A stretch of DNA of 64,000 nucleotides from Kitasatospora phosalacinea (GCF_000716545.1 NZ_JNWZ01000066.1:3838-67837); one strand, 5' to 3'; shown: positions 27,735 through 37,176, counted from the first letter of the stretch. Program-made: numbers and translations. The notes: generated by a model not told the origin, from the letters alone.

Positions 27735-27757
27735 AACTTTGTACGGTAGAAAAAGTT
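27735..27757. promoter_or_regulatory. AT-rich inverted repeat, candidate ROK operator
   Basis: AACTTT-N11-AAAGTT is a perfect inverted repeat and one of the few AT-rich stretches here. The right half (AAAAAGTTAGTC) loosely resembles the right half of the motifs at 16966 and 26201. It lies 16 bp upstream of the predicted kinase promoter. Confidence 0.5.
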
Positions 27758-27772
27758 AGTCCCGCCGACCTC

Positions 27773-27802
27773 TTGCGGCCGGTGCTCCCGGCCTCCTAAC
27801 GT
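27773..27802 (+). promoter_or_regulatory. Predicted promoter of the ROK kinase / mannanase segment
   Basis: TTGCGG (27773-27778), 18 bp and TAACGT (27797-27802) suggest a start near 27809, leaving a leader of about 200 nt before the kinase ATG. The 326-bp gap after the regulator contains this, the inverted repeat just upstream and no gene. Confidence 0.4.
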
Positions 27803-28012
27803 CGGGGACACACGGACGGGAGCTCCGCCGCGAACCCCGGCGGGCGATGCGCCTCCCCTCCGTGCCTCTTGTCCCGGCCTCTCGTCCGGGCGCTCCCCCA
27901 CCCTCGATCGGCACCCGGCCGGTGACCGCGCGCCCTCGCGCCCGCCCATCGGCCGAACCGTCCCTCGCGGAACCGGGAGCCCGGTGGGCCACCGCGGAAG
28001 GAAGCCAGCGGC

Positions 28013-28990
28013 ATGTACGGAGCACTCGACGTCGGCGGTACGAAGATCGCCGGCGCGGTGGTGGACACGGACGGGAAGGTCCTGGTCCGCAGCGAGCGGC
28101 CGACGCCCGCCAGGGAGCCCGCGCCGGTGGTCATGGCCGCCGTCACGGCCGTGCTCGACGAGCTGGCCGCGCACGCCGCCTGGCGGAACGTCACCTGCCT
28201 GGGCGTCGGCAGCGCCGGGCCGGTGGACACCGCCGCCGGAACCGTCAGCCCGGTCAACATCCCCGGCTGGCGCGGCTTCCCCCTGGTGGCCGCGATCCGC
28301 GCCCACCCCGCCCTCGCGCCCGGCATCGAACCGGTCCTCGTCGGCGACGCGGTCGCGATGACCGCGGCCGAGCACTGGAAGGGCGCCGCCCGCGGCGCCG
28401 ACAACGCCCTGTGCCTGGTGGTGTCCACCGGCGTGGGCGCCGGACTCGTCCTCGACGGACGCCTGCACCCCGGTCCCACCGGCAACGCCGGCCACCTCGG
28501 GCACATCAGCGTGGAACTGGACGGCGACCACTGCCCCTGTGGCTCCCGCGGGTGCGTGGAACTGCTGGCCGCCGGCCCGGCGATCGCCCGGTACGCGACC
28601 GCGGCCGGATGGCAGCCGCCCGCGGGCACGGAGGCGACCGCGGCCGCCGCAGCCGCCTCCGCCCGCGACGGCGACCCCGCCTCCCTCGCCGCGTTCGACC
28701 GCGCCGGACGCGCCCTGGCCGCCGGCATCGCCGCCACCGCCTCCCTCGTCGAACTGGACCTCGCGGTGATCGGCGGCGGGGTCTCCCAGGCCGGAGACCT
28801 CCTCTTCGCGCCACTGCGCCGGCACCTCGACACCTACGCCGCCCTGGACTTCACCAGGAACCTCCAGGTCGTCCCGGCCCGCCTCGCCCTGGACGCCGGC
28901 CTCATCGGAGCCGCCGCGGTCGCAGCCCTCCAGCACGGCGCGCCCGCCCCGGACACCGGACTGCGCCACCTGCACGGCGCCCCCGCCTGA
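28013..28990 (+). CDS. ROK-family sugar kinase
   Basis: This 325-residue cytosolic ROK kinase has no helix-turn-helix head. The ATP-binding motif DVGGTKIAG is at residues 6-14, the substrate-loop GNAGHLGHIS is in the middle and the zinc-binding CPCGSRGCVE follows. The usual NDANAAAxxE block reads GDAVAMTAAE, keeping the catalytic Asp but changing the preceding Asn. In this setting it most likely phosphorylates mannose, glucose or a related hexose released from oligosaccharides. The exact sugar cannot be told. It lies between the ROK repressor and the two mannanases on the same strand. Confidence 0.9.
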   Translation: MYGALDVGGTKIAGAVVDTDGKVLVRSERPTPAREPAPVVMAAVTAVLDELAAHAAWRNVTCLGVGSAGPVDTAAGTVSPVNIPGWRGFPLVAAIRAHPALAPGIEPVLVGDAVAMTAAEHWKGAARGADNALCLVVSTGVGAGLVLDGRLHPGPTGNAGHLGHISVELDGDHCPCGSRGCVELLAAGPAIARYATAAGWQPPAGTEATAAAAAASARDGDPASLAAFDRAGRALAAGIAATASLVELDLAVIGGGVSQAGDLLFAPLRRHLDTYAALDFTRNLQVVPARLALDAGLIGAAAVAALQHGAPAPDTGLRHLHGAPA

Positions 28991-29216
28991 CCTCCGCCCC
29001 GACCGCCCCGACCTGATCCGCGACGGCACCGACCGCCCGGAGCGCACCCCGCGCGGCACCCCGCCCCCACCGACCCGGGACGGCCACCCGCCGCCCCGCC
29101 CCGCGCCCGCGCCCCCTGCTCACCGCCCGCGCCTGGCCAGGCCACCACACCGGACCGGCAGCTGCACCGCGCCCCGAGCAGGACGCCCGCGCCCCCACCC
29201 GGCACAGGAGAAGCAC

Positions 29217-31277
29217 ATGAGAACGCCACCCGGATCCACCGGACCGCGCCGCCGGCTGACCGCCGCGGCCACGGCCTGCGCCCTCGGCGTCGGCCTGCTC
29301 ACCGCAACCGCAGCGAGCGCCGCAGCGGCCCCCGCGGACCACCGCCCCCCGTCGCGCACCGTGGACATCTCCGACCCCGACGCGACCGCGGAGACCCGCT
29401 CGCTGTTCTCCTACCTGCGGGACGGACACGACTCCGCCGTACTGTTCGGCCACCAGCAGACCACCGAGTTCGGCGTGACCTTCGCCAAGGCGGACGGCAC
29501 CGCCTCCGACGTGCTCGCCGGTGTCGGCGACCACCCGGCGGTGTACGGCTGGGACATGAGCGACCAGGGCTACGGCTCCTCCCCCGGCACCCCCGAGGAG
29601 AAGTTCGACACCTACGTCGAACTGATCGAGGACGCCCACCGCACCGGCGGGATCAACACGATCAGCGCGCACATGAACAACTTCGTCACCGGCGGCAACT
29701 ACGGCGACACCAACGGGAACGTGGTCCAGCGGATCCTGCCCGGCGGCGACCACAACGCCGACTTCACCGCCTACCTCGACCGCGTCGCACGCCTCGCCCA
29801 CAGCATCACCGACGACGACGGCCACCCCATCCCGGTGGTCTTCCGCCCCTTCCACGAGAACAGCGGCTCCTGGTTCTGGTGGGGAGCAGCGCACGCCTCG
29901 CCCTCCCAGTACGTCGAACTGTGGCGCTACACCGTCGAGTACCTCCGCGACACCAAGGACGTCCACAACTTCCTCTACGCCTACTCGCCCGGCGGCGGCT
30001 ACGGCGGCAGCGACGACGTCTACCTGCGCACCTACCCCGGTGACGACTACGTCGACGTCCTCGGCTACGACAACTACGACGGCACCGACGGCTCCCAGCA
30101 GTGGAGGAACGCCGTCGTCACCGACCTGGGCATGCTCGCCCGCATGGCCGAGGAACACGGCAAGGTCTCCGCCTTCACCGAGTTCGGCGAGAGCGGCGGC
30201 CTCAAGCCCAACGGCCACAACGGCGACCTCCAGTGGTACACCCAGCTCCTGGACGCCATCGCCGCGGACAAGGACGCCGCCCGCACCGCGTACATGATGA
30301 CCTGGACGAACTTCAGCACCGACCAGTTCTTCGTCCCGTACCCGGCGCACGGCGACCTCCCGGACCACGAGCTCCTCGCCGACTTCCGCGCGTTCGCGGC
30401 CGACCCCCGCTCGCTGTTCAGCTCCGACCTGAACGCCCGGGACGTCTTCGGGCGACAGGTCCGCGCCGAACGGCACGCCCCGTCCGCCCACGCCGTCTCC
30501 CCCACCGACGGCCAGCGCATCACCACCCCCTCCACCACCGTCCGGGTCCGCGTCGCCGACGCCAAGCCGAAGCAGGTCTACTTCACGGTCGGCGACGACC
30601 CCACCCGGCACCCGCTGCGGCTCGACGCCGCCACCGGCTACTACACCGGCACCTGGGACATCGGCGCAGCGAACCTCGACAACACCATCACCACCCTCAA
30701 GGTCCGGGCCGACCTGCCCGGACACCGGACGCTCGCCGTCGACCACCGCGTCGCCCTCGGCGAGAAGCCCCCGCTGCCCGCTGGTGTCGTGGACGACTTC
30801 GAGGGCTACGTCGACGACACCGACCTGCGCTCCGCCTACAGCCCCTACGGCACCAACACCATCTCCCTGTCGCACGACCCCGTCGGCTCCGGCACGAGCG
30901 CACTGCGCTTCGACTACGACTTCGGCTTCCAGAACTACACCGGCATCGGACGGCGGCTCGACGGCGACTGGTCCGCCTTCACCGGCCTGTCGATGTGGCT
31001 CAAGCCGGACGGCTCCCGGCACAAGCTGGTCCTCCAGCTCGTCGCCGGCGGCATCGCCTACGAGGCGTACCCGTCCATGGCCGGCACCGAGGGCGGCACC
31101 CTGCGGATCCCGTTCTCCGACTTCCGCCCCGCCCCCTGGGACACCGCCCACGCCGACCGCCGCATCACCCCGCAGGACCTGGCCGACCTCTCCCAGTTCA
31201 ACGTCTTCGTCAACCAGGCCGACACCGGCACCACCACCCGCGGCTCCTTCTACCTGGACGACCTGCGCGCCGGCTGA
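29217..31277 (+). CDS. Secreted endo-beta-1,4-mannanase, GH26, with C-terminal carbohydrate-binding domain
   Basis: This 686-residue exported enzyme has a signal peptide ending near AASAAAAPA. The GH26 barrel runs to about residue 400, with the acid/base Glu214 in FRPFHENSGSWFWW and the nucleophile Glu322 in AFTEFGESGG. An Ig-like linker domain (about 415-515) follows. The C-terminal beta-sandwich (VVDDFEGYVDDTDLRSAY to FYLDDLRAG) resembles CBM11/CBM27-type modules. AGGAGA precedes the ATG. It would cut mannan or galactomannan outside the cell for the importer at 20530-26108. Confidence 0.93.
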   Translation: MRTPPGSTGPRRRLTAAATACALGVGLLTATAASAAAAPADHRPPSRTVDISDPDATAETRSLFSYLRDGHDSAVLFGHQQTTEFGVTFAKADGTASDVLAGVGDHPAVYGWDMSDQGYGSSPGTPEEKFDTYVELIEDAHRTGGINTISAHMNNFVTGGNYGDTNGNVVQRILPGGDHNADFTAYLDRVARLAHSITDDDGHPIPVVFRPFHENSGSWFWWGAAHASPSQYVELWRYTVEYLRDTKDVHNFLYAYSPGGGYGGSDDVYLRTYPGDDYVDVLGYDNYDGTDGSQQWRNAVVTDLGMLARMAEEHGKVSAFTEFGESGGLKPNGHNGDLQWYTQLLDAIAADKDAARTAYMMTWTNFSTDQFFVPYPAHGDLPDHELLADFRAFAADPRSLFSSDLNARDVFGRQVRAERHAPSAHAVSPTDGQRITTPSTTVRVRVADAKPKQVYFTVGDDPTRHPLRLDAATGYYTGTWDIGAANLDNTITTLKVRADLPGHRTLAVDHRVALGEKPPLPAGVVDDFEGYVDDTDLRSAYSPYGTNTISLSHDPVGSGTSALRFDYDFGFQNYTGIGRRLDGDWSAFTGLSMWLKPDGSRHKLVLQLVAGGIAYEAYPSMAGTEGGTLRIPFSDFRPAPWDTAHADRRITPQDLADLSQFNVFVNQADTGTTTRGSFYLDDLRAG

Positions 31278-31352
31278 GCCACGGCACCGCCCCGGCACCA
31301 CGGCCCGGTCCGGTCCGGCAAGGGCGAACACCCGCGTCCGCCGCAACAGGCC

Positions 31353-31394
31353 CCGTGGCGGGGCAGCACCCCACGAACGGCTGCCCCGCCACGG
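31353..31394. terminator. Hairpin terminator or attenuator between the two mannanases
   Basis: CCGTGGCGGGGCAGC (31353-31367) pairs perfectly with 31380-31394 across a 12-nt loop. It lies 75 nt after the first mannanase. The second gene begins at 31671, so it may need its own promoter. Nothing else is evident in this 393-bp gap. Confidence 0.7.
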
Positions 31395-31670
31395 CCACCA
31401 CGGATGCCACAACCGCCCCGGCCCCGTACCGCCCAGCACCCCACGCACCTCGTGACACCCGGCCGACCGGCCACGGCCCCGGCCGCGGACCCGAGCACCC
31501 ACGGGCTCCCGCCGGCACCCCGGCCCCGCCGCTCGGCCACCCCGGACACCGGGCGCGGCCCCCTCGGGAGGAACGCCCCCCGACCCGCGCCCGGGCTGAA
31601 ACCCGGCGCTCCGCCCCACGGCCGCGAGGCCGTCGGAGCACCGGTCACCCCCACCCCACGAGGAGGTACC

Positions 31671-33092
31671 GTGTCCACCCGTTCGGCCCTCTCCGCCAGA
31701 CGACGGCGCGCACCGCGGCAAGCCGCCGTACTCGCGCTCCTGACGTCACTGGTCGCCGCCCTGCTCGGCGTCCTGGCCTCCCCCGCCACCGCGGCGTCCG
31801 CACCGATGGTCGGCGTCGGCTCCGGCCGCTGCCTCGACGTCACCGGCAACACCGACTCCCCCGGCACTCCCCTGGAGATCTGGGACTGCAACGACCAGGG
31901 CAACCAGTCGTTCGAGCCCACCGCCGCCGGCGAACTGCGGACCCTCGACGGCACCCGGTGCGTCGACACGGACAACAAGCGGAGCGTCACCGGCACCAAG
32001 CTCGTGATCCAGCCCTGCGACGGCACCGCGAGCCAGAAGTGGCAGCTGAACACCGACGGCTCCCTGACCGGCACCCAGTCGGGGTACTGCGCGGACGTGT
32101 ACGGGGCCGGCACCGCCAACGGCACCGGCGTCGTGCTGTGGTACTGCAACTCCCAGACCAACCAGCGCTGGACGACCACCGCCACCCCCACCTCGCCGCC
32201 CGGCGGCACGTGCACCGCCACCCCGGTCGACCCGCAGGCCACCACCCAGGCCCGCAACCTGCTGTGCTACCTCTACTCCCAGTACGGCCAGCACATCGTC
32301 TCCGGCCAGCAGGAGACCAACGGCAGCGAGAACGAGATCGACTACATCCACACCAACACCGGCAAGTACCCGGCCATCCGCGGCATGGACATGTGCGACC
32401 GCCCCGGCTCCATCACCCGCGCCGCCGCCTGGTGGAACGCCGGCGGCATCCCCCTGCTGCGCTGGCACGTGGGCGCCCCCGCGACCGGCTACTGCAACTA
32501 CGGCGGCACCGCCTCCATCACCAACACCCTCACCCCCGGCACCGCCGAATACACCTCCTACACCGGTGAACTCGACCAGGCCGCGGCTGCCCTCCTCGAC
32601 CTCCAGGCCCAGGACGTCGCGGTCATCTGGGCCCCCTACCACGAGGCCGGCGGCACCTGGTTCTGGTGGAGCAAGGAGGGCGCCGACCCGTACAAGAAGC
32701 TCTTCGCCTTCCAGTTCGACTACCTGACCAAGACCAAGGGCGTGCACAACCTGGTCTGGATGATGCCCTACAACGGCGACCCCCAGGCGTCGTTCTACCC
32801 GGGCAAGGGCTACACCGACATCGGCGGCGCGGACACCTACGTCAGCGACCGGGGCCCGCTGACCTCGCTGTTCAACGCCACCAAGAGCATCGTCGGCCCC
32901 ACCGTCCCGATCGCCCTCCACGAGAACTCCGCCGTCCCCGACCCCGCCCAACTCCAGTCGTCCCGCACCCCCTGGGTCCTCTTCAACACCTGGAACGGCA
33001 GCTTCATCACCGGCCAGGACCCCACCTACCTCAACACCGTCTACAACAGCGCCTACGTCGTCACCCGCGACGAAGTCCCCGACCTGAAGTGA
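31671..33092 (+). CDS. Secreted endo-beta-mannanase, GH26, with N-terminal ricin-type CBM13
   Basis: This 473-residue exported protein starts at GTG with GAGGAGG about 5 nt upstream. After the signal peptide (cleavage near ATAASA) comes a ricin-B-like CBM13 (about residues 45-170) with QxW repeats such as GNQSFEP, SQKWQL and NQRWTT. A short Pro/Thr linker and a GH26 barrel follow, with acid/base Glu325 in WAPYHEAGGTWFWW and nucleophile Glu418 in IALHENSAVPD. The domain order differs from the neighbouring GH26, suggesting independent acquisition, not a tandem duplication. It completes the extracellular mannan-cutting set. Confidence 0.93.
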   Translation: MSTRSALSARRRRAPRQAAVLALLTSLVAALLGVLASPATAASAPMVGVGSGRCLDVTGNTDSPGTPLEIWDCNDQGNQSFEPTAAGELRTLDGTRCVDTDNKRSVTGTKLVIQPCDGTASQKWQLNTDGSLTGTQSGYCADVYGAGTANGTGVVLWYCNSQTNQRWTTTATPTSPPGGTCTATPVDPQATTQARNLLCYLYSQYGQHIVSGQQETNGSENEIDYIHTNTGKYPAIRGMDMCDRPGSITRAAAWWNAGGIPLLRWHVGAPATGYCNYGGTASITNTLTPGTAEYTSYTGELDQAAAALLDLQAQDVAVIWAPYHEAGGTWFWWSKEGADPYKKLFAFQFDYLTKTKGVHNLVWMMPYNGDPQASFYPGKGYTDIGGADTYVSDRGPLTSLFNATKSIVGPTVPIALHENSAVPDPAQLQSSRTPWVLFNTWNGSFITGQDPTYLNTVYNSAYVVTRDEVPDLK

Positions 33093-33919
33093 CCCGCCCC
33101 ACCGGTCGGCCGGCACCCACGTGCCAGCCGACCGGCCGTGGACGTCCCCTCACGCAGCGGACGTCGGCGCACGATGCGCCGCAGCGGCTTCAAGGACGCA
33201 GCCGAGGCCGAGGCGCCGCTTCGACGCCCCCTGTCCGATCCGGACCGCAGCGGTGCGCTCGACACGATTCGCAGCGGCGTGCCACCGGGACAGGCATCGA
33301 CGAGTTCACGTGCCGCCTCGTTCGATCGAACCAGTGCCGTGGAGCAGACAGCGGTGCCACTCCCCGGCCTGCTCGCTGTCCGCACGCAGGAGGCCGCGTT
33401 CTGCTTCACGGGCATGGCGACGTGGGGCTCGGCCGTGGTCGAGGCCGCCCGCGCCTTCCGGGGGAGGTACGGGACGGAGCCGCCGGACGGGGCCGAGGCG
33501 TCCGGCTCGTTCTCGGGTGTGACGACCTCCAGCTCCACCGTGTTCCACGGAGTGTGCCGCGGCCCTTTCGTGCACCCGGGCAGCAACGCGGCACAGGCCT
33601 GCGCGATCTCGTCGACCTGGCTCAGCACGCACGCGAAGCCAATGCTCACGGTGGAGGGTTCGGCGGGGGTCTCGCCCGGGACGAGCAGGGCGTCCTGGAA
33701 CGCCCACCGCCGGACGTGCGTGAGCCGTCCCGGGATCGTGAACAGGTCGATGAACCCGAGCCCCCGGGTCCAGAACTCCACGGACGTCGCGAGGTCGGAC
33801 GTCGGCACGGTCACGAACATCGGCATGCCGTAAATGCCCCGGTAGACCTCGGGCGGCTGCGCGTCGAGCGCGGGCGCGGGGACGGGGCTGATCTCGAATG
33901 CGTTGTAGTGCTCGGTCAT
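33053..33919 (-). CDS. VOC (glyoxalase-fold) protein with abnormal C-terminal extension, probably broken
   Basis: Residues about 25-140 form a single VOC/glyoxalase-like domain (YGMPMFVTVPTSDLATSVEF, FIDLFTIPGRLTHVRRWAF, PWNTVELEVVTPEN). Such proteins normally stop 15-25 residues later. Here the frame continues for about 145 residues of low-complexity, Arg/Ala/Ser-rich sequence with no fold. It finally overlaps the last 40 bp of the mannanase on the other strand. I infer that the native C-terminus and stop were lost by a rearrangement near 33500. The ATG at 33919 has no clear ribosome binding site. Confidence 0.6.
   Translation of the reverse strand: MTEHYNAFEISPVPAPALDAQPPEVYRGIYGMPMFVTVPTSDLATSVEFWTRGLGFIDLFTIPGRLTHVRRWAFQDALLVPGETPAEPSTVSIGFACVLSQVDEIAQACAALLPGCTKGPRHTPWNTVELEVVTPENEPDASAPSGGSVPYLPRKARAASTTAEPHVAMPVKQNAASCVRTASRPGSGTAVCSTALVRSNEAARELVDACPGGTPLRIVSSAPLRSGSDRGRRSGASASAASLKPLRRIVRRRPLREGTSTAGRLARGCRPTGGAGHFRSGTSSRVTT
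33102..33135. terminator. Hairpin terminator after the second mannanase
   Basis: CCGGTCGGC (33102-33110) pairs with GCCGACCGG (33127-33135), with an inner GGCAC/GTGCC stem. It starts 10 nt after the mannanase stop. Confidence 0.7.
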
Positions 33920-34036
33920 GTGCCCATGCTGGAACATGACGCAACGTCAGGGTCAAGTGCCGGTTGGACGGCGGACGGCCGACGCGGGCCGGGAGAGCCT
34001 CGGCTCCCCCGGCCCGCGCCGGACGGAACCGCGGGA

Positions 34037-34438
34037 TCAGCCGGCCAGCTGGGCCTGGAAGACGGCGATGTTGAAGTACGCCTTGGCCTCCCGGATGAGG
34101 CCGGCCTCGTCCAGCTCGTAGACGTTGATGCCGGACCAGTTGACCGGCCTGCCGTCCAGGGCGACGGCGGCCCCGCGCCAGGAGACGGCGACCTGGTTGC
34201 CGATGGTGTGGGCCTCGGTGGGGGTCAGCCCGAGGAAGGGCCGGAAGCCGGGCAGCACGGAGGCGATGAAGTCGCGGATCGCGGCGCGCCCGACGATCGG
34301 CGGGGCGCCGACCGGGTCGTGGAAGACCCCGTCCTCGGCGAACGCGTTCGCCCAGGCGTCGGCATCGCCTTCCTGGGAGGCGCGGAAGAACCGCAGGACG
34401 GCGGGTGGCATGGCCGGGAACGTCATCGGGAACGTCAT
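34037..34438 (-). CDS. NTF2-like (SnoaL/ketosteroid isomerase-fold) protein
   Basis: This 133-residue protein has the NTF2-like pattern: helix FFRASQEGDADAWANAFAEDGVFHDP, then PPIVGRAAIRDFI and the final strands VNWSGINVYELDEAGLI. The family includes isomerases, cyclases and proteins of unknown role. No product can be inferred. A second ATG five codons in (MTFPMTFP) is an alternative start. It is followed closely by the VOC gene and preceded by an MFS gene, all on the minus strand. Confidence 0.8.
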   Translation of the reverse strand: MTFPMTFPAMPPAVLRFFRASQEGDADAWANAFAEDGVFHDPVGAPPIVGRAAIRDFIASVLPGFRPFLGLTPTEAHTIGNQVAVSWRGAAVALDGRPVNWSGINVYELDEAGLIREAKAYFNIAVFQAQLAG

Positions 34439-34538
34439 GAAGATCCTTCGCGTCGATCGGTGGTCGGGTGTTCGGTTCGTTGGGTCTGCGACGTCGGGCC
34501 CGGCGGCGGGGGTGCCCGCGCCGGCGTCCGGCGGCCGT

Positions 34539-35801
34539 TCACCGCGGTGGGCCCGCGTACGACGCGAGGGGCTCCGCGGAGGGCGACTCCTCGCGTCCCC
34601 GGCGGCACCGGCCGTCGGCGAGCCGTGCGGTCAGGGCGAGGGCGGCGGCGAGGGCGATGAGGGCGCACACCCCGGTCCAGCCCAGCAGGGCGTAGGCGCG
34701 GATGGCGAGCCAGGATCCGGCGCTGCCGCCGAGGAACGAGCACGTCATGTAGGCGGTGTTGAGTCGGCTGCGGGCCTCGGGCCGCAGCGCGAAGATGCGG
34801 GCCTGATTGGCGACCTGGCTGCACTGCACCGCCACGTCGAGCAGCAGGAGCCCCAGGCCCACGGCCGCCAGTCCGGTGGCCCCGCCCGCGACACCGGCGC
34901 CCAGTGCCACCGCGGCGGCGAGGACGCCCCAGGCGCACCAGGTGTTCACGCGGTCCGCGCCGCGCCGGTCCACCCAGCGTCCGGCGGCGGGAGCGCAGCA
35001 CATGCTGGCCGCGCCGATCAGCGCCAGGACGCCGACGGCTTGGGCGTCCATGCGGTAGTGCGGGCCGGTGAGCAGCAGGGCGAGCGCCGTCCAGGCGGCG
35101 CTGAAGGCGCCGAAGAGGGTGGACTGGTAGAGCGCGGAGCGGCGCAGGTCCGGCTCGGTGCGCAGCATCCGCACGGCGTCCGCCAGGAGAACCGGGTACC
35201 GGTCGCGGGTGGCGGACGCAGTGGCGGGCAGCGCCAGTCCGAGGACGACGGCGAGCAGTCCGGTCAGCGCGGCGGCAGCCAGGTAGGGGGCGCGCCAGCC
35301 GAGGTGTTCGCCCAGCACGCCGCCGAAGGTGCGGGCCAGCAGGATTCCGCCGATCAGGCCGCCCTGGAGGGTGCCGATCACCGAGCCGCGCCGGTCCGGG
35401 GCGACCAGGCCCGCGGCCATCGGCAGGAGCAGCTGCGGGACCACCGTGGTCAGGCCGACCGCGACGCCGGCGGCCATCAACGGCGCGGCGGCCGGGGCGA
35501 GCCCGGCGGCCAGCAGCGCGCAGGCGGTCACCACCAGCAGGACGGTGATCAGCGGGCGGCGCGGGAGCCGGTCGCCGAGCGGGACGAGCAGGAAGATTCC
35601 GACGGCGTAGCCGAACTGGGTCACCGTGGCCACGCCGGCCGCGGCGGACGGCGTGATGCCCAACCCGTCGGCGATGAGCGGGGTGAGGGCCTGGGGGAAG
35701 TAGACGTTCGCCACGCTGACGCCGCACGCCAGCGCCATCACCAGCGGCAGCCGCGGGCCCGGCCCCGCAGGACCGGGCGGGTGTCGGGCTCGGAAAGTCA
35801 T
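34539..35801 (-). CDS. MFS transporter (YfcJ/arabinose-efflux-like)
   Basis: This 420-residue major facilitator has twelve predicted spans. A first span carries VMALACGVSVANVYFPQALTP, the motif-A region after span 2-3 reads PLGDRLPRRP, and a central loop joins the halves. Relatives are proton-driven exporters of drugs or sugars; the substrate is unknown. The ATG at 35801 is chosen because upstream starts would add non-hydrophobic residues without homology. The transposase-like gene at 35850 begins only 48 bp away on the other strand, so the MFS promoter may be disturbed. Confidence 0.9.
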   Translation of the reverse strand: MTFRARHPPGPAGPGPRLPLVMALACGVSVANVYFPQALTPLIADGLGITPSAAAGVATVTQFGYAVGIFLLVPLGDRLPRRPLITVLLVVTACALLAAGLAPAAAPLMAAGVAVGLTTVVPQLLLPMAAGLVAPDRRGSVIGTLQGGLIGGILLARTFGGVLGEHLGWRAPYLAAAALTGLLAVVLGLALPATASATRDRYPVLLADAVRMLRTEPDLRRSALYQSTLFGAFSAAWTALALLLTGPHYRMDAQAVGVLALIGAASMCCAPAAGRWVDRRGADRVNTWCAWGVLAAAVALGAGVAGGATGLAAVGLGLLLLDVAVQCSQVANQARIFALRPEARSRLNTAYMTCSFLGGSAGSWLAIRAYALLGWTGVCALIALAAALALTARLADGRCRRGREESPSAEPLASYAGPPR

Positions 35802-35849
35802 CGCCGCAGGTGGCAGGTATAGAGCGACCTCGGCTGGCAGCATGTCCGG

Positions 35850-36935
35850 GTGATCGTTTCGACGCTGTACAAGGTCACCCGGAAGCTGCTGTCCATCCCC
35901 AAAGTGCTGCTACGCCGCGACACTGCCAAGGACGCGGAGTTGCTCGTGCTCAGGCACGAGAACGCGGTGCTGCGTCGCCACCTCGCCGGCCCGGTCCGCT
36001 ATGAACCGGAGGATCGGTTCTGGCTGGCAGCGCTGTCCAGCCTGATACCCCGTCACCGGTGGCGGGCAGTTTTCCCGGTCACTCCCGGCACGCTGCTGGC
36101 CTGGCACCGCCGACTCATCGCGGCGAAGTGGGACTACAGTGCGCGGCGCGCCCGGACCGGGCGGCCGCCGACCAGAGCGGCACTCAAGAACCTGATTCTG
36201 CGACTGGCACGGGAAAATGCAGGGTGGGGCCACAGGCGGATCCAGGGCGAGCTCGCCCGCCTCGGGCACCCGATCGCCGCATCCACGGTGTGGGAGATCC
36301 TCCACGCCGCGGGCATCGACCCGGCCCCGCGCCGCACCGGCCCAACCTGGCGCGAGTTCCTCACGACCCAGGCCGAGGGCATCATCGCCGTCGACTTCTT
36401 CCATCTCGACACGATCCTCGGACAGCGCCTGTACGCGCTGGCGTTCCTCGAACACGGCACCCGTCAGCTACACATCGCCGACGTCACCGCCCACCCCACC
36501 CGGGAGTGGGCGGTGCAGCAAGCCCGGAACGTGACCGCCGACCTCGGCCGACGCGCGGAGTCCCTGCAGTTCCTGCTGCGTGACCGCGACGGCAAGTACG
36601 GGCAGTCCTTCGACGCCGTCTTCGAGGCCGAGGACATGGAGATCCTCAAGAGCGCGCCGCGGGCCCCTCGGATGAACGCCCACTGCGAGCGGGTGATCGG
36701 GAGCATCCGACGTGAGGCCCTGGACCATGTCCTCATCATGAACGAGGCCCACGCCCGGCACGTCCTGGCCGCCTACCAGCAGCACTACAACGAACACCGA
36801 CCGCACCGGGCCCGCAACCAGCTACCGCCCGGGGTCCACGAGCAGCCCACTACCGCGCACGAGCTCGAAGGCCACAACCTCCTGCGCACCCGCGTCCTCG
36901 GCGGTGTCATCAACGAGTACCGCTATGCGGCTTGA
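35850..36935 (+). mobile_element. DDE transposase / integrase-core (rve) gene
   Basis: This 361-residue protein has an N-terminal region (TLLAWHRRLIAAKWDYS, helix-turn-helix-like ENAGWGHRRIQGELARLG) and an rve-type core. The acidic triad is visible as Asp in AVDFFHLDT, Asp in LRDRDGKYG and Glu in NAHCERVIGSIRREALDH. This single-ORF type is abundant in Streptomyces and Frankia. No perfect terminal inverted repeats or target duplication were found by eye, so the limits of the element are unknown. The protein looks intact. Confidence 0.85.
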
Positions 36936-37051
36936 CCTGCAGCGACGACTTTCCGAGCCCCACACGGCACCGCGGTCCCCGGCTGGTCCCTGGCAAGATC
37001 GCCCGAAGCATGGCAGGGGCAGGTGGCGGCATCAAGAGGCGCGCAGCAGAA

Positions 37052-37090
37052 AAGGCCGCTGATCTGGGATTTCTCCCGATCAACGGCCTT
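37052..37090 (-). terminator. Intrinsic terminator of tRNA-Pro
   Basis: Reading along the minus strand, AAGGCCG pairs with CGGCCTT and continues through TTGATC/GATCAG-like pairing to a short loop. A TTTT tract follows. It lies 13 nt past the tRNA 3' end. Confidence 0.75.
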
Positions 37091-37102
37091 CCGACATCAC
37101 TG

Positions 37103-37176
<74 letters not shown>

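Noticed and set aside
33138..33833. Plus-strand frame of 231 codons opposite the VOC gene
   Set aside because: Its second half is antisense to the clear VOC domain, it has no ribosome binding site and no recognisable fold.
35850..36935. Integrase-core gene next to a tRNA considered as a sign of an integrative element
   Set aside because: The protein is a DDE/rve transposase type, not a tyrosine or serine integrase, and no repeat of the tRNA 3' end was seen.
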